From an uncultured Collinsella sp. (lineage in GTDB: Bacteria > Actinomycetota > Coriobacteriia > Coriobacteriales > Coriobacteriaceae), in the NCBI GenBank assembly GCA_900553705.1, contig USEK01000006.1:1-24922 (forward strand): DNA of 24,922 nucleotides. Direction: 5' to 3'. Below are positions 14,212 to 23,021 of this stretch, piece after piece. Each line of letters opens with the position of its first letter. The stretch's first letter is position 1. The position numbers and the translations under genes were made by a program. Under the pieces are notes generated by a model. The model saw only the letters and a list, made by a program, of their open reading frames with translations, was not told the DNA's origin and did not search any database.

Positions 14212-14474
14212 ACATAGCCCCCGTCCCGGCGAGCCGGGCAGCCTTCGGGGACACCCCCGTTCTCGCTGTGCGCGCGGCGGCCGCCGCATCCGCGTCGACA
14301 GACTTGGGGAACCCCGCCGAAGGAGAGGATTGCGGGCCGCCGGAGCGGTATCCGCGGATATGAGACTGAGCCGAAGGCGTCGACGACATGCCGGGGGCGG
14401 ACCGGGACGGGTTCAACGGCAGGCCCCGCCGACCGATTGCAAGCGGTCGGCGGGGCCATTGTGGCCCTTGACAG
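14212..14474 (+). ncRNA. Right non-coding end of IS110 element, candidate guide (bridge) RNA region
   Basis: 263 bp between the transposase stop and the right inverted repeat, with no credible gene. It contains CCCGGCGAGCCGGG (14225-14238) and a very strong hairpin, GGCCCCGCCGACCG (14422-14435) with its perfect complement at 14444-14457 around an 8-nt loop. IS1111-type elements are known to carry their targeting RNA in the right end, so this is the natural place for it; the shorter left end (12980-13089) also has a hairpin, AGCCCC/GGGGCT at 12999-13028. Transcription and guide loops are not shown by the sequence alone. Confidence 0.35.
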
Positions 14475-14488
14475 CGGATTGGGTCATA
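14475..14488 (-). repeat. Right inverted repeat of the IS110 element
   Basis: CGGATTGGGTCATA, the exact reverse complement of 12966-12979. Confidence 0.85.
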
Positions 14489-14491
14489 TGA

Positions 14492-14635
14492 GCGAGCGGG
14501 CCGCATTTGAGACAAGGTGACGCGAAACGAAAGGGCGCTGACCTTCTGGTCGCACCCTTGAAGTTGAACGTCAGATTGTCCAAATGCGGCCCGCGCAGCG
14601 TCGAGCCGTTACGGCGTTTGGTAAAACGCCGTAAC
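14492..14635. repeat. Structured multi-stem element, copy 2
   Basis: The second copy of the element at 9573-9717. It starts with the same GCGAGCGG. P1 is GCGGGCCGCATTTG (14496-14509) with a perfect complement at 14581-14594, then ACAA/TTGT. P2 is AAGGG (14531-14535) with CCCTT (14555-14559) under the same cap GACC-TTCT-GGTC (14540-14551). The linker GCAGCGTCGAGC differs by one base from copy 1. P3 is GTTACGGCGTTT (14608-14619) with AAACGCCGTAAC (14624-14635) around GGTA. P3 ends one base before the stop codon of the minus-strand LCP gene. P3 shows one exact compensating pair change (G-C to A-T) and P1 many. Confidence 0.8.
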
Positions 14636-14636
14636 T

Positions 14637-15872
14637 CTAGTAGTTGGCTTCGTAGCCGTTGCCGTCGCCGGTGGGCTCTTCGTAGTAGTCCGAATCGCTT
14701 GAATCGCTTGAGTCATCGGAATCGTCAGAGCTGACCGATGAGGTTGCGGTGCCGTTTGCGTAGTCGTCAGACGTGTTGTTGTTCAGGTCACCGATCGTAG
14801 AGCTGGAGCCGTCGGAAAGACCCATGGTGTTGGGACCCTTGGGATCCTTGCCGGCATCGACGCGCTCCATCATTTCCTTGAGCTCGTCCTCGTAGACAAA
14901 GACGTAGCTCACACCGTCGATCATGGTGCTGTCGTCGGCGTACGAGGGCAGGTTGGCCGAGTAGATACCGTCGACATCCATACCGCGCATGGCGTTGACC
15001 GTAGCCACGATATCCTGAACGCTCATATCGGTCACGAGCATATCGGACAGCGAATTAACCAGGCCAAAGATCTTCGTGGCATCGAAGTTATTGAGAATCT
15101 GGTTGGCAAGGGCGCCAAGCACCTGACGCTGGTGGCGCATGCGCGTGTAATCGCCGTCGGCATAGGTGTAGCGGCAGCGGGCATAGGTAAGGGCGGTGGC
15201 ACCGTCCATATGCTGCTGGCCAGCGGTAATCTTAATATCCAGGTGCTCGGGGTCGTCAACATCATCGGTTGCGTTAATGTCGATACCGCCAACCGAATCA
15301 ATCAGCGCCTGCATGCCGTCGAAGCTGACCTCGGCATAGTGGGAAATCTGAACACCGCACAGCTCGTTGACCGCCTCGACCATGGCCTCGGCGCCGCCAA
15401 CGGTATGGCAGGCGTTGATCTTCATGGTCTCGCCCTTGTACTCGACCTTGGTGTCGCGCGGAACGGAAATGAGCGTCGCCTGCTTTTGCGTGGGGTCGAT
15501 GCGTGCCAGGATAATCGAGTCGGCACGATACGTATCCTCGCCCGGACGGCCGTCGGTGCCAAGAAGCAGCACGTAGAACGGATCCTTTGCCTCATCGGTG
15601 TCAACCAGAACCCGACGCAGATTGTCAGTAATGACATTAGAATCGCCGAGCTTGCCCATAATGGTGGCAAACCACAGGCCGGCAGCGGTAGTGGCACTCA
15701 GCAGCACGCCAAGCACGACAATGAGCGCGACGTGACGAATCGTGTGGCTACGGCGACGTTGACGAGCGCGCTCGGAATAGCGAGCCACGTTATCGCGACT
15801 GTAGATCTTGGCCTGCGCACCAGTTGAGGGTCTTCGGGTGGTGGTATCCGCGAGGGGCTTTTTATTAAACAT
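14637..15872 (-). CDS. LytR-CpsA-Psr (LCP) family protein
   Basis: A 411-residue membrane-anchored LCP protein. This family transfers lipid-linked glycopolymers (teichoic acid-like or capsular) to peptidoglycan. A basic cytoplasmic N-terminus (to about 44) precedes one membrane helix (HVALIVVLGVLLSATTAAGL). The extracellular LCP domain has LLLGTDGRPGEDTYRADSII, SVPRDTKV, FDGMQALIDSVGGI and the arginine-rich ending ALTYARCRYTYADGDYTRM plus RQ, all expected for pyrophosphate-lipid binding. About the last 65 residues are a disordered Ser/Asp/Asn-rich tail, probably within the wall. The ATG at 15872 is preferred over a TTG six bases earlier because an AGG lies eight bases before it. It follows murA by 12 bp, so the two envelope genes are co-transcribed; the stop codon abuts structured element copy 2. 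Confidence 0.9.
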   Translation of the reverse strand: MFNKKPLADTTTRRPSTGAQAKIYSRDNVARYSERARQRRRSHTIRHVALIVVLGVLLSATTAAGLWFATIMGKLGDSNVITDNLRRVLVDTDEAKDPFYVLLLGTDGRPGEDTYRADSIILARIDPTQKQATLISVPRDTKVEYKGETMKINACHTVGGAEAMVEAVNELCGVQISHYAEVSFDGMQALIDSVGGIDINATDDVDDPEHLDIKITAGQQHMDGATALTYARCRYTYADGDYTRMRHQRQVLGALANQILNNFDATKIFGLVNSLSDMLVTDMSVQDIVATVNAMRGMDVDGIYSANLPSYADDSTMIDGVSYVFVYEDELKEMMERVDAGKDPKGPNTMGLSDGSSSTIGDLNNNTSDDYANGTATSSVSSDDSDDSSDSSDSDYYEEPTGDGNGYEANY

Positions 15873-15884
15873 AGGCAACCTGTA

Positions 15885-17168
15885 TTAGTAGATGACGGGA
15901 TCGGGGACGGTAGCATGCTCGACATGCGCGCCAAGCGCCTGCAGCTTTTCGACAAACTGCTCGTAGCCGCGCTTGATGTGATGGATAGCCGAAACCTCGG
16001 TCGTCCCGTCGGCGATCAAGCCCGCTACGACGAGGGCCGCTCCGCCGCGCAGATCGGGCGAGGTAACCTGTGCACCCGAGAAGCCCTTGACGCCATGAAT
16101 CATGGCATGATGGCTCTCGATACGAATGTCGGCACCCATGCGCACCAGCTCAGAGGCAAACATAAAGCGATTCTCGAAGATGTTTTCGGTAATAACGGAA
16201 CTGCCGTCGGAGAGGGCGGAGAGCACCATAATCTGCGCCTGCATGTCGGTCGGGAAACCGGGGAACGGAAGCGTCTGGATGTCGACCGGCTTGATACGCT
16301 CGGCACGGTTCACATGGACGCCATCCTCGACGCGCTCGCAGTCGATACCCATGAGCTCCATCTTCTTGAGCACCATGCCCAAGTGAATGGGGCAAAAGCC
16401 CGTGACATCGACACCGCGATCGTCGGCCATCAACGCACCGGCAACGATAAAGGTACCGGCCTCGATGCGGTCGCCCACCACGCGATGGGTAACGGGATGG
16501 AGCTCTTCCACGCCTTCGATAGTCACGACGGGCGTACCGGCGCCAACAATCTTGGCGCCCATCTCGTTGAGCATGTTAGCGAGATCGACGATCTCGGGCT
16601 CGCGGGCGGCATTGTCGATAACCGTGGTGCCCTGTGCGCGCACGGAGGCCATGATGAGGTTCTCGGTCGCACCGACGCTGGCGAACTCGAGCGTGACGGT
16701 GGTACCGCGCAGACCTTGGGGCGCATTAGCGTTGATGTAACCGTGGGCGGTATCGAACTCAACGCCCAGGGCCTCAAGACCAAGAATGTGCATATCGATC
16801 TTGCGAGCACCCAGGTTGCAGCCGCCCGGCATGGCGATCTTGGCGCGATGGAAGCGGCCCAGCAGGGGTCCCATGACGGCGGTGGAAGCGCGCATCTTGG
16901 CAACGAGCTCGTAGGGGGCCTCCCATGAATCGACCTGAGAGGTATCAATCTCGAGCGTGTGCTCGTCGAGAACATCGATCGTAGCGCCCATGCCCTTGAG
17001 CACCTTGCCCATCACGTGGACATCGGAAATATCGGGCACGTTCTGCAGCGTCGTCTTGCCCGGCGCCAGAAGCGTTGCCGCCATGAGTTTGAGTGCGGAG
17101 TTCTTGGCGCCCGAAACGGGCACGGAGCCTCCGATGGCGTGGCCACCCTCAACGCGGATAATATCCAA
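15885..17168 (-). CDS. murA: UDP-N-acetylglucosamine 1-carboxyvinyltransferase
   Basis: A 427-residue MurA, which adds enolpyruvate from PEP to UDP-GlcNAc in the first committed step of peptidoglycan synthesis. The expected residues are K22 and N23 (SGAKNSAL), the catalytic Cys C117 in PGGCNLGAR (the fosfomycin target), and the loop FPGFPTDMQAQ with the conserved Asp. Having K instead of the usual P after GAR is a minor variation. The start codon is TTG with AAAGGG seven bases upstream; no better start exists. That ribosome site begins one or two bases after the T tract of a strong terminator, so murA expression depends on read-through or on a promoter hidden in or before the hairpin. Confidence 0.95.
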   Translation of the reverse strand: MDIIRVEGGHAIGGSVPVSGAKNSALKLMAATLLAPGKTTLQNVPDISDVHVMGKVLKGMGATIDVLDEHTLEIDTSQVDSWEAPYELVAKMRASTAVMGPLLGRFHRAKIAMPGGCNLGARKIDMHILGLEALGVEFDTAHGYINANAPQGLRGTTVTLEFASVGATENLIMASVRAQGTTVIDNAAREPEIVDLANMLNEMGAKIVGAGTPVVTIEGVEELHPVTHRVVGDRIEAGTFIVAGALMADDRGVDVTGFCPIHLGMVLKKMELMGIDCERVEDGVHVNRAERIKPVDIQTLPFPGFPTDMQAQIMVLSALSDGSSVITENIFENRFMFASELVRMGADIRIESHHAMIHGVKGFSGAQVTSPDLRGGAALVVAGLIADGTTEVSAIHHIKRGYEQFVEKLQALGAHVEHATVPDPVIY

Positions 17169-17182
17169 GGTCTACCCTTTCA

Positions 17183-17220
17183 AAAAGCATGCCCGGGGTG
17201 GCCAAGCCATCCCGGGCATG
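17183..17220 (-). terminator. Rho-independent terminator between atpC and murA
   Basis: CATGCCCGGG (17188-17197) and CCCGGGCATG (17211-17220) form a perfect 10-bp stem, with TGGC/GCCA pairing inside the loop. On the minus strand this is followed by CTTTTTG. It ends the ATP synthase operon 36 bp after the atpC stop and sits directly against the murA ribosome site. Confidence 0.88.
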
Positions 17221-17256
17221 ATGTGTTCGCAAATGGTCGAACGCTAAATCGTTTGA

Positions 17257-17649
17257 CTATTGGGCAAGCTTGAGCTTACACCATGCGATTTCATTATAGA
17301 GGTAGGCGCGGCGTGCATCATCCTCCGACAAATTACCCAGCTTCTCTTCAAAACCTTGAATATCAGCTTTAAGCTTGTCGGCATCGACGGTCGCCAAATC
17401 GCAAGCGCGCTCGGCGAGAACGGTCACGACATCGTCCGCAACCTGGGCATAGCCGCCGGCCACGGCAAACGTGTGGTCGACAGTGCCCATGGCCTTATCG
17501 GAAACGCGAACGTAACCGCGGTCGATCGTGCAGATCTCGCTGGAGTGAGCAGGCAGAACGCCAAACTCGCCATCCGTGGACGGAATCGACACAAACGCAG
17601 CGTCGCCCTCATAGGCGCAGCTCACGGGGCACACGATGCGGATACGCAT
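17257..17649 (-). CDS. atpC: ATP synthase F1 subunit epsilon
   Basis: A 130-residue epsilon subunit: an N-terminal beta sandwich containing the family signature GEFGVLPAHS and a C-terminal two-helix part (from about 88, LATVDADKLKADIQGFEE). It sits on the central stalk with gamma and can inhibit ATP hydrolysis. It is the last gene of the operon, starting 3 bp after atpD. Confidence 0.95.
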   Translation of the reverse strand: MRIRIVCPVSCAYEGDAAFVSIPSTDGEFGVLPAHSSEICTIDRGYVRVSDKAMGTVDHTFAVAGGYAQVADDVVTVLAERACDLATVDADKLKADIQGFEEKLGNLSEDDARRAYLYNEIAWCKLKLAQ

Positions 17650-17652
17650 AAC

Positions 17653-19106
<1,454 letters not shown>

Positions 19107-19107
<1 letters not shown>

Positions 19108-20015
19108 TACTGTTCCTCCAATGCTGAGGCTCCGCCGACGATCTCGTTAATCTCGGTCGTGATCGAAGCCTGGCGCACGCGACTATACGTGCGGGTAAGG
19201 GTCGAGATGATCGCGGTGGCGTTTTCCGTCGCGGAGTGCATGGCCTTGCGGCGTGCACCCTGCTCGGCAGCCGCCGAATCGATCAGGGCCTGGTAGATGA
19301 CCGTCAGGATGTAAGACGGCACAAGCTTGCCGAGAACATGCTCGGGAGAGGGCACGAACTCGAACGTGGACGAGATGCGCTTAGGGGCGTCGGTCTCGTT
19401 CTTACGCGGACCGTGGGCCATAGCGATCATCTCGGGGTCGAGCGGCAACAGATGCTCGACGCGAAGCTCCTGATCCACGCGGTTCTTGGCGTGGTGGTAG
19501 ACAAGCTCGACACGGTCAAGCTCACCGGCACGATACGCATCGCAGATATGAGAGGAGATCATGCGGGCCTGATTGAAATCGGGCTCAGAGGAGTTGCCCT
19601 CAAAGTGCATGACAACGTTTGCGCGGTCACGGAAATACGTGGCCGGCTTACGCCCGCACGCGATGATCTCGCACTCGATGCCGTCGTTCGCCCAAGAAGC
19701 GGCGAGCTTTTCGGCCGTGCGCTCCACCGTCGTATTGAAACCGCCGGCAAGGCCGCGGTCCGAGGCAATAACGACAATCAGGCCACGCTTAACGCTCTCA
19801 TGCTTCTGCAGCATGGGATCGGTGCCCGAACAGGAGGCGTCGCCGGCGACCGTCAACATGACGTCGGTCAGCGCCTCCTTATAGGGCTCGGCCTGCTTGG
19901 AGCGATCGAGGGCACGACGGATCTTGGCCGTAGAGACCATCTCCATCGTGCGCGTGATCTGCTTGGTCGTGGTAACCGAGGAGATTCGCTTCTTAATGTC
20001 GCGAAGGTTGGCCAT
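19107..20015 (-). CDS. atpG: ATP synthase F1 subunit gamma
   Basis: A 302-residue gamma subunit, the rotating central shaft. The N-terminal helix (MANLRDIKKRISSVTTTKQI) and the C-terminal helix (RRKAMHSATENA) are the conserved coiled-coil parts that sit inside the alpha3beta3 ring; SDRGLAGGFNT marks the middle Rossmann-like domain. It starts 5 bp after atpA, and its stop overlaps atpD. Confidence 0.97.
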
Positions 20016-20020
20016 GGGGC

Positions 20021-21619
20021 TTAGTTCTCCTCTGATCCAGAAACATCCGAATGGTGCTTGGCCATGAACTGCTGCTTGAAGTCGCCGATGACGCGCAAGA
20101 GCTCAGCCTTGGTGTCATCATCGATCTTCTTGGCGCGAACCTTGTCGAGCAGCGAACCAAAGCCATTGTCCATGTACTCGATGAGCTCGGCACGGAAGGG
20201 CAGCACGTCGGCGATCTCCAGGTCATCCAGGAAGCCCTCGTTGCCAGCGAACAGCGTAACGATCTGCTCGCCAACCTCAAACGGCTTGTAACGCGGCTGC
20301 TTCAGGAGCTCGGTCATGCGAGCACCATGGGTCAGCTGCTTCTGAGTAGCCTCGTCGAGGTCGGAGCCGAACTGCGTAAAGCCAGCGAGCTCCTGGTACG
20401 AAGCGAGGTCCAGGCGAAGGTTGCCGGCAACCTGCTTCATAGCCTTGGTCTGAGCGTCGCCACCGACGCGGGACACGGAGATGCCCACGTCGACTGCCGG
20501 GCGCTGACCCTGGAAGAAGAGCTCGGACTGCAGGTAGATCTGACCATCGGTAATGGAAATGACGTTGGTCGGAATGTAGGCCGAGACGTCGCCGTCCTGG
20601 GTCTCGATGATCGGCAGTGCCGTCATGGAGCCGTAACCGTTCTTCTTGGACATCTTGACGGCACGCTCGAGCAGACGAGAGTGCAGGTAGAAGATGTCGC
20701 CAGGATAGGCCTCGCGTCCGGGCGGACGATGCAGCGTCAGCGACATCTGACGGTAGGCCACAGCCTGCTTGGACAGGTCGTCGTAGATGACGAGCACGTG
20801 GCCGCCGGGGTTGGTCTCGCTGGCGGGCTTGCCGTCCTCGCCGTTGTACATGAAGAACTCGCCGATAGCGGCACCGGCCATAGGCGCGATGTACTGCATA
20901 GGGGCGGAATCGGCAGCGGTGGCCGAAACGATGATGGTGTAGTCGAGCGCACCGTGCTGAGCGAGGGTCTCGCGGATGTTGGCAACCGTGGAGGCCTTCT
21001 GGCCGATGGCGACATAGATGCAGACCACGCCCTTGCCGCGCTGGTTGAGGATAGCGTCGATGGCGATGGCGGTCTTACCGGTCTTACGGTCGCCGATGAT
21101 GAGCTCACGCTGACCGCGGCCAATAGGCACCATGGAGTCGATAGCGAGCAGACCGGTCTGAACCGGCTCGCACACCGGGGTACGATCGATGACGCCGGGA
21201 GCCTTGAACTCGATGGGGCGACGGTGCGTGGCGACGATGTCGCCCAGGCCGTCGATGGGCTGGCCGAGCGGATTGACGACGCGGCCGAGCATGGCACGGC
21301 TCACGGGGATATCCATAATGCGGCCAGTGGTGCGGCACTCGTCGCCTTCCTTGATGGAGTCGACGGCACCGAACAGAACGGCGCCGACCTCGTCACGGTC
21401 AAGGTTCTGGGCAAGGCCGAAGACGGTCTCACCGGTATCGGAGCTCTTGAACTCCAGAAGCTCGCCTGCCATGGCGCTCTTGAGGCCGGAGACGCGCGCG
21501 ATGCCGTCGCCTACCTCGTCGACCGTTGAAACCTCATGCGTATCGACCGTCGCGGAGAGGCTCGTGAGCTGCTCCTGCAGTTTCTTGGCGATATCCTGGG
21601 CATTGAGGGTTTCGGACAT
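20021..21619 (-). CDS. atpA: ATP synthase F1 subunit alpha
   Basis: A 532-residue alpha subunit, forming the non-catalytic nucleotide sites. The P-loop reads GDRKTGKT (176-183), where most bacteria have GDRQTGKT. The family signature PGREAYPGDIFYLHSRLLER is present. The N-terminal helix (ETLNAQDIAKKLQEQ) contacts delta. Its ATG overlaps the atpH stop by one base. A 492-codon plus-strand frame opposite it is a shadow. Confidence 0.98.
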   Translation of the reverse strand: MSETLNAQDIAKKLQEQLTSLSATVDTHEVSTVDEVGDGIARVSGLKSAMAGELLEFKSSDTGETVFGLAQNLDRDEVGAVLFGAVDSIKEGDECRTTGRIMDIPVSRAMLGRVVNPLGQPIDGLGDIVATHRRPIEFKAPGVIDRTPVCEPVQTGLLAIDSMVPIGRGQRELIIGDRKTGKTAIAIDAILNQRGKGVVCIYVAIGQKASTVANIRETLAQHGALDYTIIVSATAADSAPMQYIAPMAGAAIGEFFMYNGEDGKPASETNPGGHVLVIYDDLSKQAVAYRQMSLTLHRPPGREAYPGDIFYLHSRLLERAVKMSKKNGYGSMTALPIIETQDGDVSAYIPTNVISITDGQIYLQSELFFQGQRPAVDVGISVSRVGGDAQTKAMKQVAGNLRLDLASYQELAGFTQFGSDLDEATQKQLTHGARMTELLKQPRYKPFEVGEQIVTLFAGNEGFLDDLEIADVLPFRAELIEYMDNGFGSLLDKVRAKKIDDDTKAELLRVIGDFKQQFMAKHHSDVSGSEEN

Positions 21620-22095
21620 TAGGCTTCACCTCCGTACGAATTAGCAGAGTTTGCGAGGGTCTCCTGCGCGATGCGCAGCTGCGTCTTGACGGAAATGTCA
21701 CGACGCTCGCCGCGGGCCTCGAGCACCAGGCCGCCCACGATAGACGGGTCAACCTGCTCGATAAGGAATACCTTGCGGCCGAAGTCCTGCTCGCATTTCT
21801 TAGTGATGGTTTGACGCAGCTCGTCGTCGAGCGGGATCGCCGTGGTGACGGTCACGCCCACTACATCCTCGTCTTCCTCGGCAACATACTTAAAGGCAGC
21901 TGCCACCTTGGGAAGAAGGTCGAGCTGGTCGCGCTTGGACATGGTGTCGAGCACGGCGATGATCTCGGGGCTGGCAGAAGCCAAGCGCTCGATCATCTCG
22001 AGGTCCTCGAACACATGGTTCTCGGCCTTGGCGGCTTCCAAAAGGGAACGCGCGTAGGTCTCGAGCACCTTGTCCTGATAGCGGCTAGTCGGCAT
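21619..22095 (-). CDS. atpH: ATP synthase F1 subunit delta
   Basis: A 158-residue delta subunit, which joins the top of F1 to the b stalk. It starts RYQDKVLETYARSLLEAA, typical of the OSCP/delta N-terminal bundle, and ends with VDPSIVGGLVLEARGERRDI, the conserved C-terminal strand region. It is somewhat shorter than the usual 175-180 residues. Its ATG lies inside the end of atpF (11-bp overlap), so translation is coupled. Confidence 0.93.
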   Translation of the reverse strand: MPTSRYQDKVLETYARSLLEAAKAENHVFEDLEMIERLASASPEIIAVLDTMSKRDQLDLLPKVAAAFKYVAEEDEDVVGVTVTTAIPLDDELRQTITKKCEQDFGRKVFLIEQVDPSIVGGLVLEARGERRDISVKTQLRIAQETLANSANSYGGEA

Positions 22096-22687
22096 TCAGG
22101 CTACCTGCTTCCTGGATGTAGCGCTCGATGAGCTTCTTCTGCTCGGCATCGTCCTCGAGTGCCTCGCCCACGATCTTGGTGGCGACGGCAACGGACAGGT
22201 CGGCGATGGAGCTCGCGGCACCGGCGTAGATGGACTTGCGCTCGTCCTCGACGGTCGTATGGGCCTTGGCGATGATCTCCTCGGCCTCCTTGTGAGCAGC
22301 CTCGATGATACGGGCACGCTCGGACTCGGCGTCCTTACGGGCCTCGAGAACGATGTCGGCAGCCTGACGACGGGCGTCGGTGACGATCGAGTCGGACTCA
22401 GCGCGCTTGGCGATAGCCTCCTGCTTGGTCTTCTCGGCCTCGTCGAGGCTCTCCTCGATCTTCTTGCCGCGCTCCTCCATGGTTTTCATGATGCCCGGCA
22501 GGGCGACCTTGGCCAGCACGATCCAGATAATCAGGAAGGCGATAAGCGCCGGGATGAACTCCGCCATCTTAGGGATGAGGATGTCCGCACCGGCAGCGCC
22601 GTCCTCGGCGAACGCGGAAACCGGCATGAGCAGCGCGGCCGCGGACGCGGAGAGTGCGATCGCGCTCTTCTGGGATGAAAGATTCAT
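22085..22687 (-). CDS. atpF: ATP synthase Fo subunit b, with signal-peptide-like N-terminus
   Basis: A 200-residue subunit b, the peripheral stalk. The membrane anchor is about 40-65 (FIPALIAFLIIWIVLAKVAL), then a long charged helix (KTMEERGKKIEESLDEAE onward) reaches F1. The odd part is ahead of the anchor: residues 1-28 read like a cleavable signal peptide, with a hydrophobic stretch ALSASAAALLMPVSAFA and a potential AFA/ED cleavage site. Most bacterial b subunits start directly with the anchor. The start ATG is 15 bp after atpE; a later in-frame ATG (MAEFIP, residue 41) would remove this segment but would leave a long untranslated gap. Confidence 0.94.
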   Translation of the reverse strand: MNLSSQKSAIALSASAAALLMPVSAFAEDGAAGADILIPKMAEFIPALIAFLIIWIVLAKVALPGIMKTMEERGKKIEESLDEAEKTKQEAIAKRAESDSIVTDARRQAADIVLEARKDAESERARIIEAAHKEAEEIIAKAHTTVEDERKSIYAGAASSIADLSVAVATKIVGEALEDDAEQKKLIERYIQEAGSLNAD

Positions 22688-22702
22688 ACTTGACGCTCCG
22701 TG

Positions 22703-22897
22703 CTATTTAACGATCAGCGCGACAACGAAGCCGATCAGAGCCAGAGCCTCGCCGAAAGCGGAGCCCATGATGAAGACGGTGAACACGCGGCCCTGGACCT
22801 CAGGCTGACGGGCCATAGCACCCGTAGCACCCAGAGCAGACAGGCCGATAGCAAGACCAGCGCCGATAACACCGAGACCGTAACCGATAACTCCCAC
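22703..22897 (-). CDS. atpE: ATP synthase Fo subunit c
   Basis: A 64-residue proteolipid: two membrane helices joined by the polar loop RQPE (30-33). The glycine-rich first helix is GAGLAIGLSALGATGA. The ion-binding carboxylate is E50 in GSAFGEALALIGF. The residue after it is Ala, not Ser or Thr, and the first helix has no Gln at the sodium-ligand position, so proton coupling is more likely than sodium. The start is GTG with AAGGAGG close upstream. It is shorter than the typical 70-85 residues, mainly at the N-terminus. Confidence 0.95.
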   Translation of the reverse strand: MGVIGYGLGVIGAGLAIGLSALGATGAMARQPEVQGRVFTVFIMGSAFGEALALIGFVVALIVK

Positions 22898-23021
22898 GAT
22901 TCCTCCTTTGTCGTGCGTGTCTTATTTCACGCAGGATAACCTTTTTATAACTGCCGGGCTCCATGGGTACGGGCACCGGCGGTTTAACGAATTACCTTAC
23001 CTTTAAGGCGCGAACGGAAGA
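22898..23021 (-). other. Intercistronic region between atpB and atpE
   Basis: At 124 bp this is the only sizeable gap within the ATP synthase operon. On the minus strand it contains a small hairpin, CCTTA/TAAGG (near 22999-23012), a GCCGG/CCGGC pair around 22953-22982, and the strong AAGGAGG site for the c subunit. It may raise translation of subunit c, which is needed in many copies per complex, or protect the mRNA; this is inferred. No promoter with a good -35 was seen. Confidence 0.4.

Larger units (their letters stand above)
12966..14488 (+). mobile_element. IS110 family insertion sequence (IS1111-like)
   Basis: A complete-looking element of about 1.5 kb. It has 14-bp perfect inverted repeats, TATGACCCAATCCG (12966-12979) and its complement (14475-14488), around a DEDD transposase gene with 110 bp of left and 263 bp of right non-coding DNA. 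IS1111-group members of IS110 have such subterminal repeats, so the true ends may lie a few bases outside. No target duplication is visible, as expected. Base composition and heavy AGG arginine use differ from the host genes. It lies between a TAGTC stem-loop and structured element copy 2, which starts three bases beyond the right repeat. Confidence 0.85.

Noticed and set aside
12904..14289. Long open frames in other phases within the insertion sequence, on both strands
   Set aside because: Arg/Gly/Pro-rich products caused by very high GC; the DEDD transposase frame is the real one.
20051..21529. 492-codon plus-strand open frame opposite atpA
   Set aside because: Same reason: an antisense shadow of atpA with no recognisable domain.
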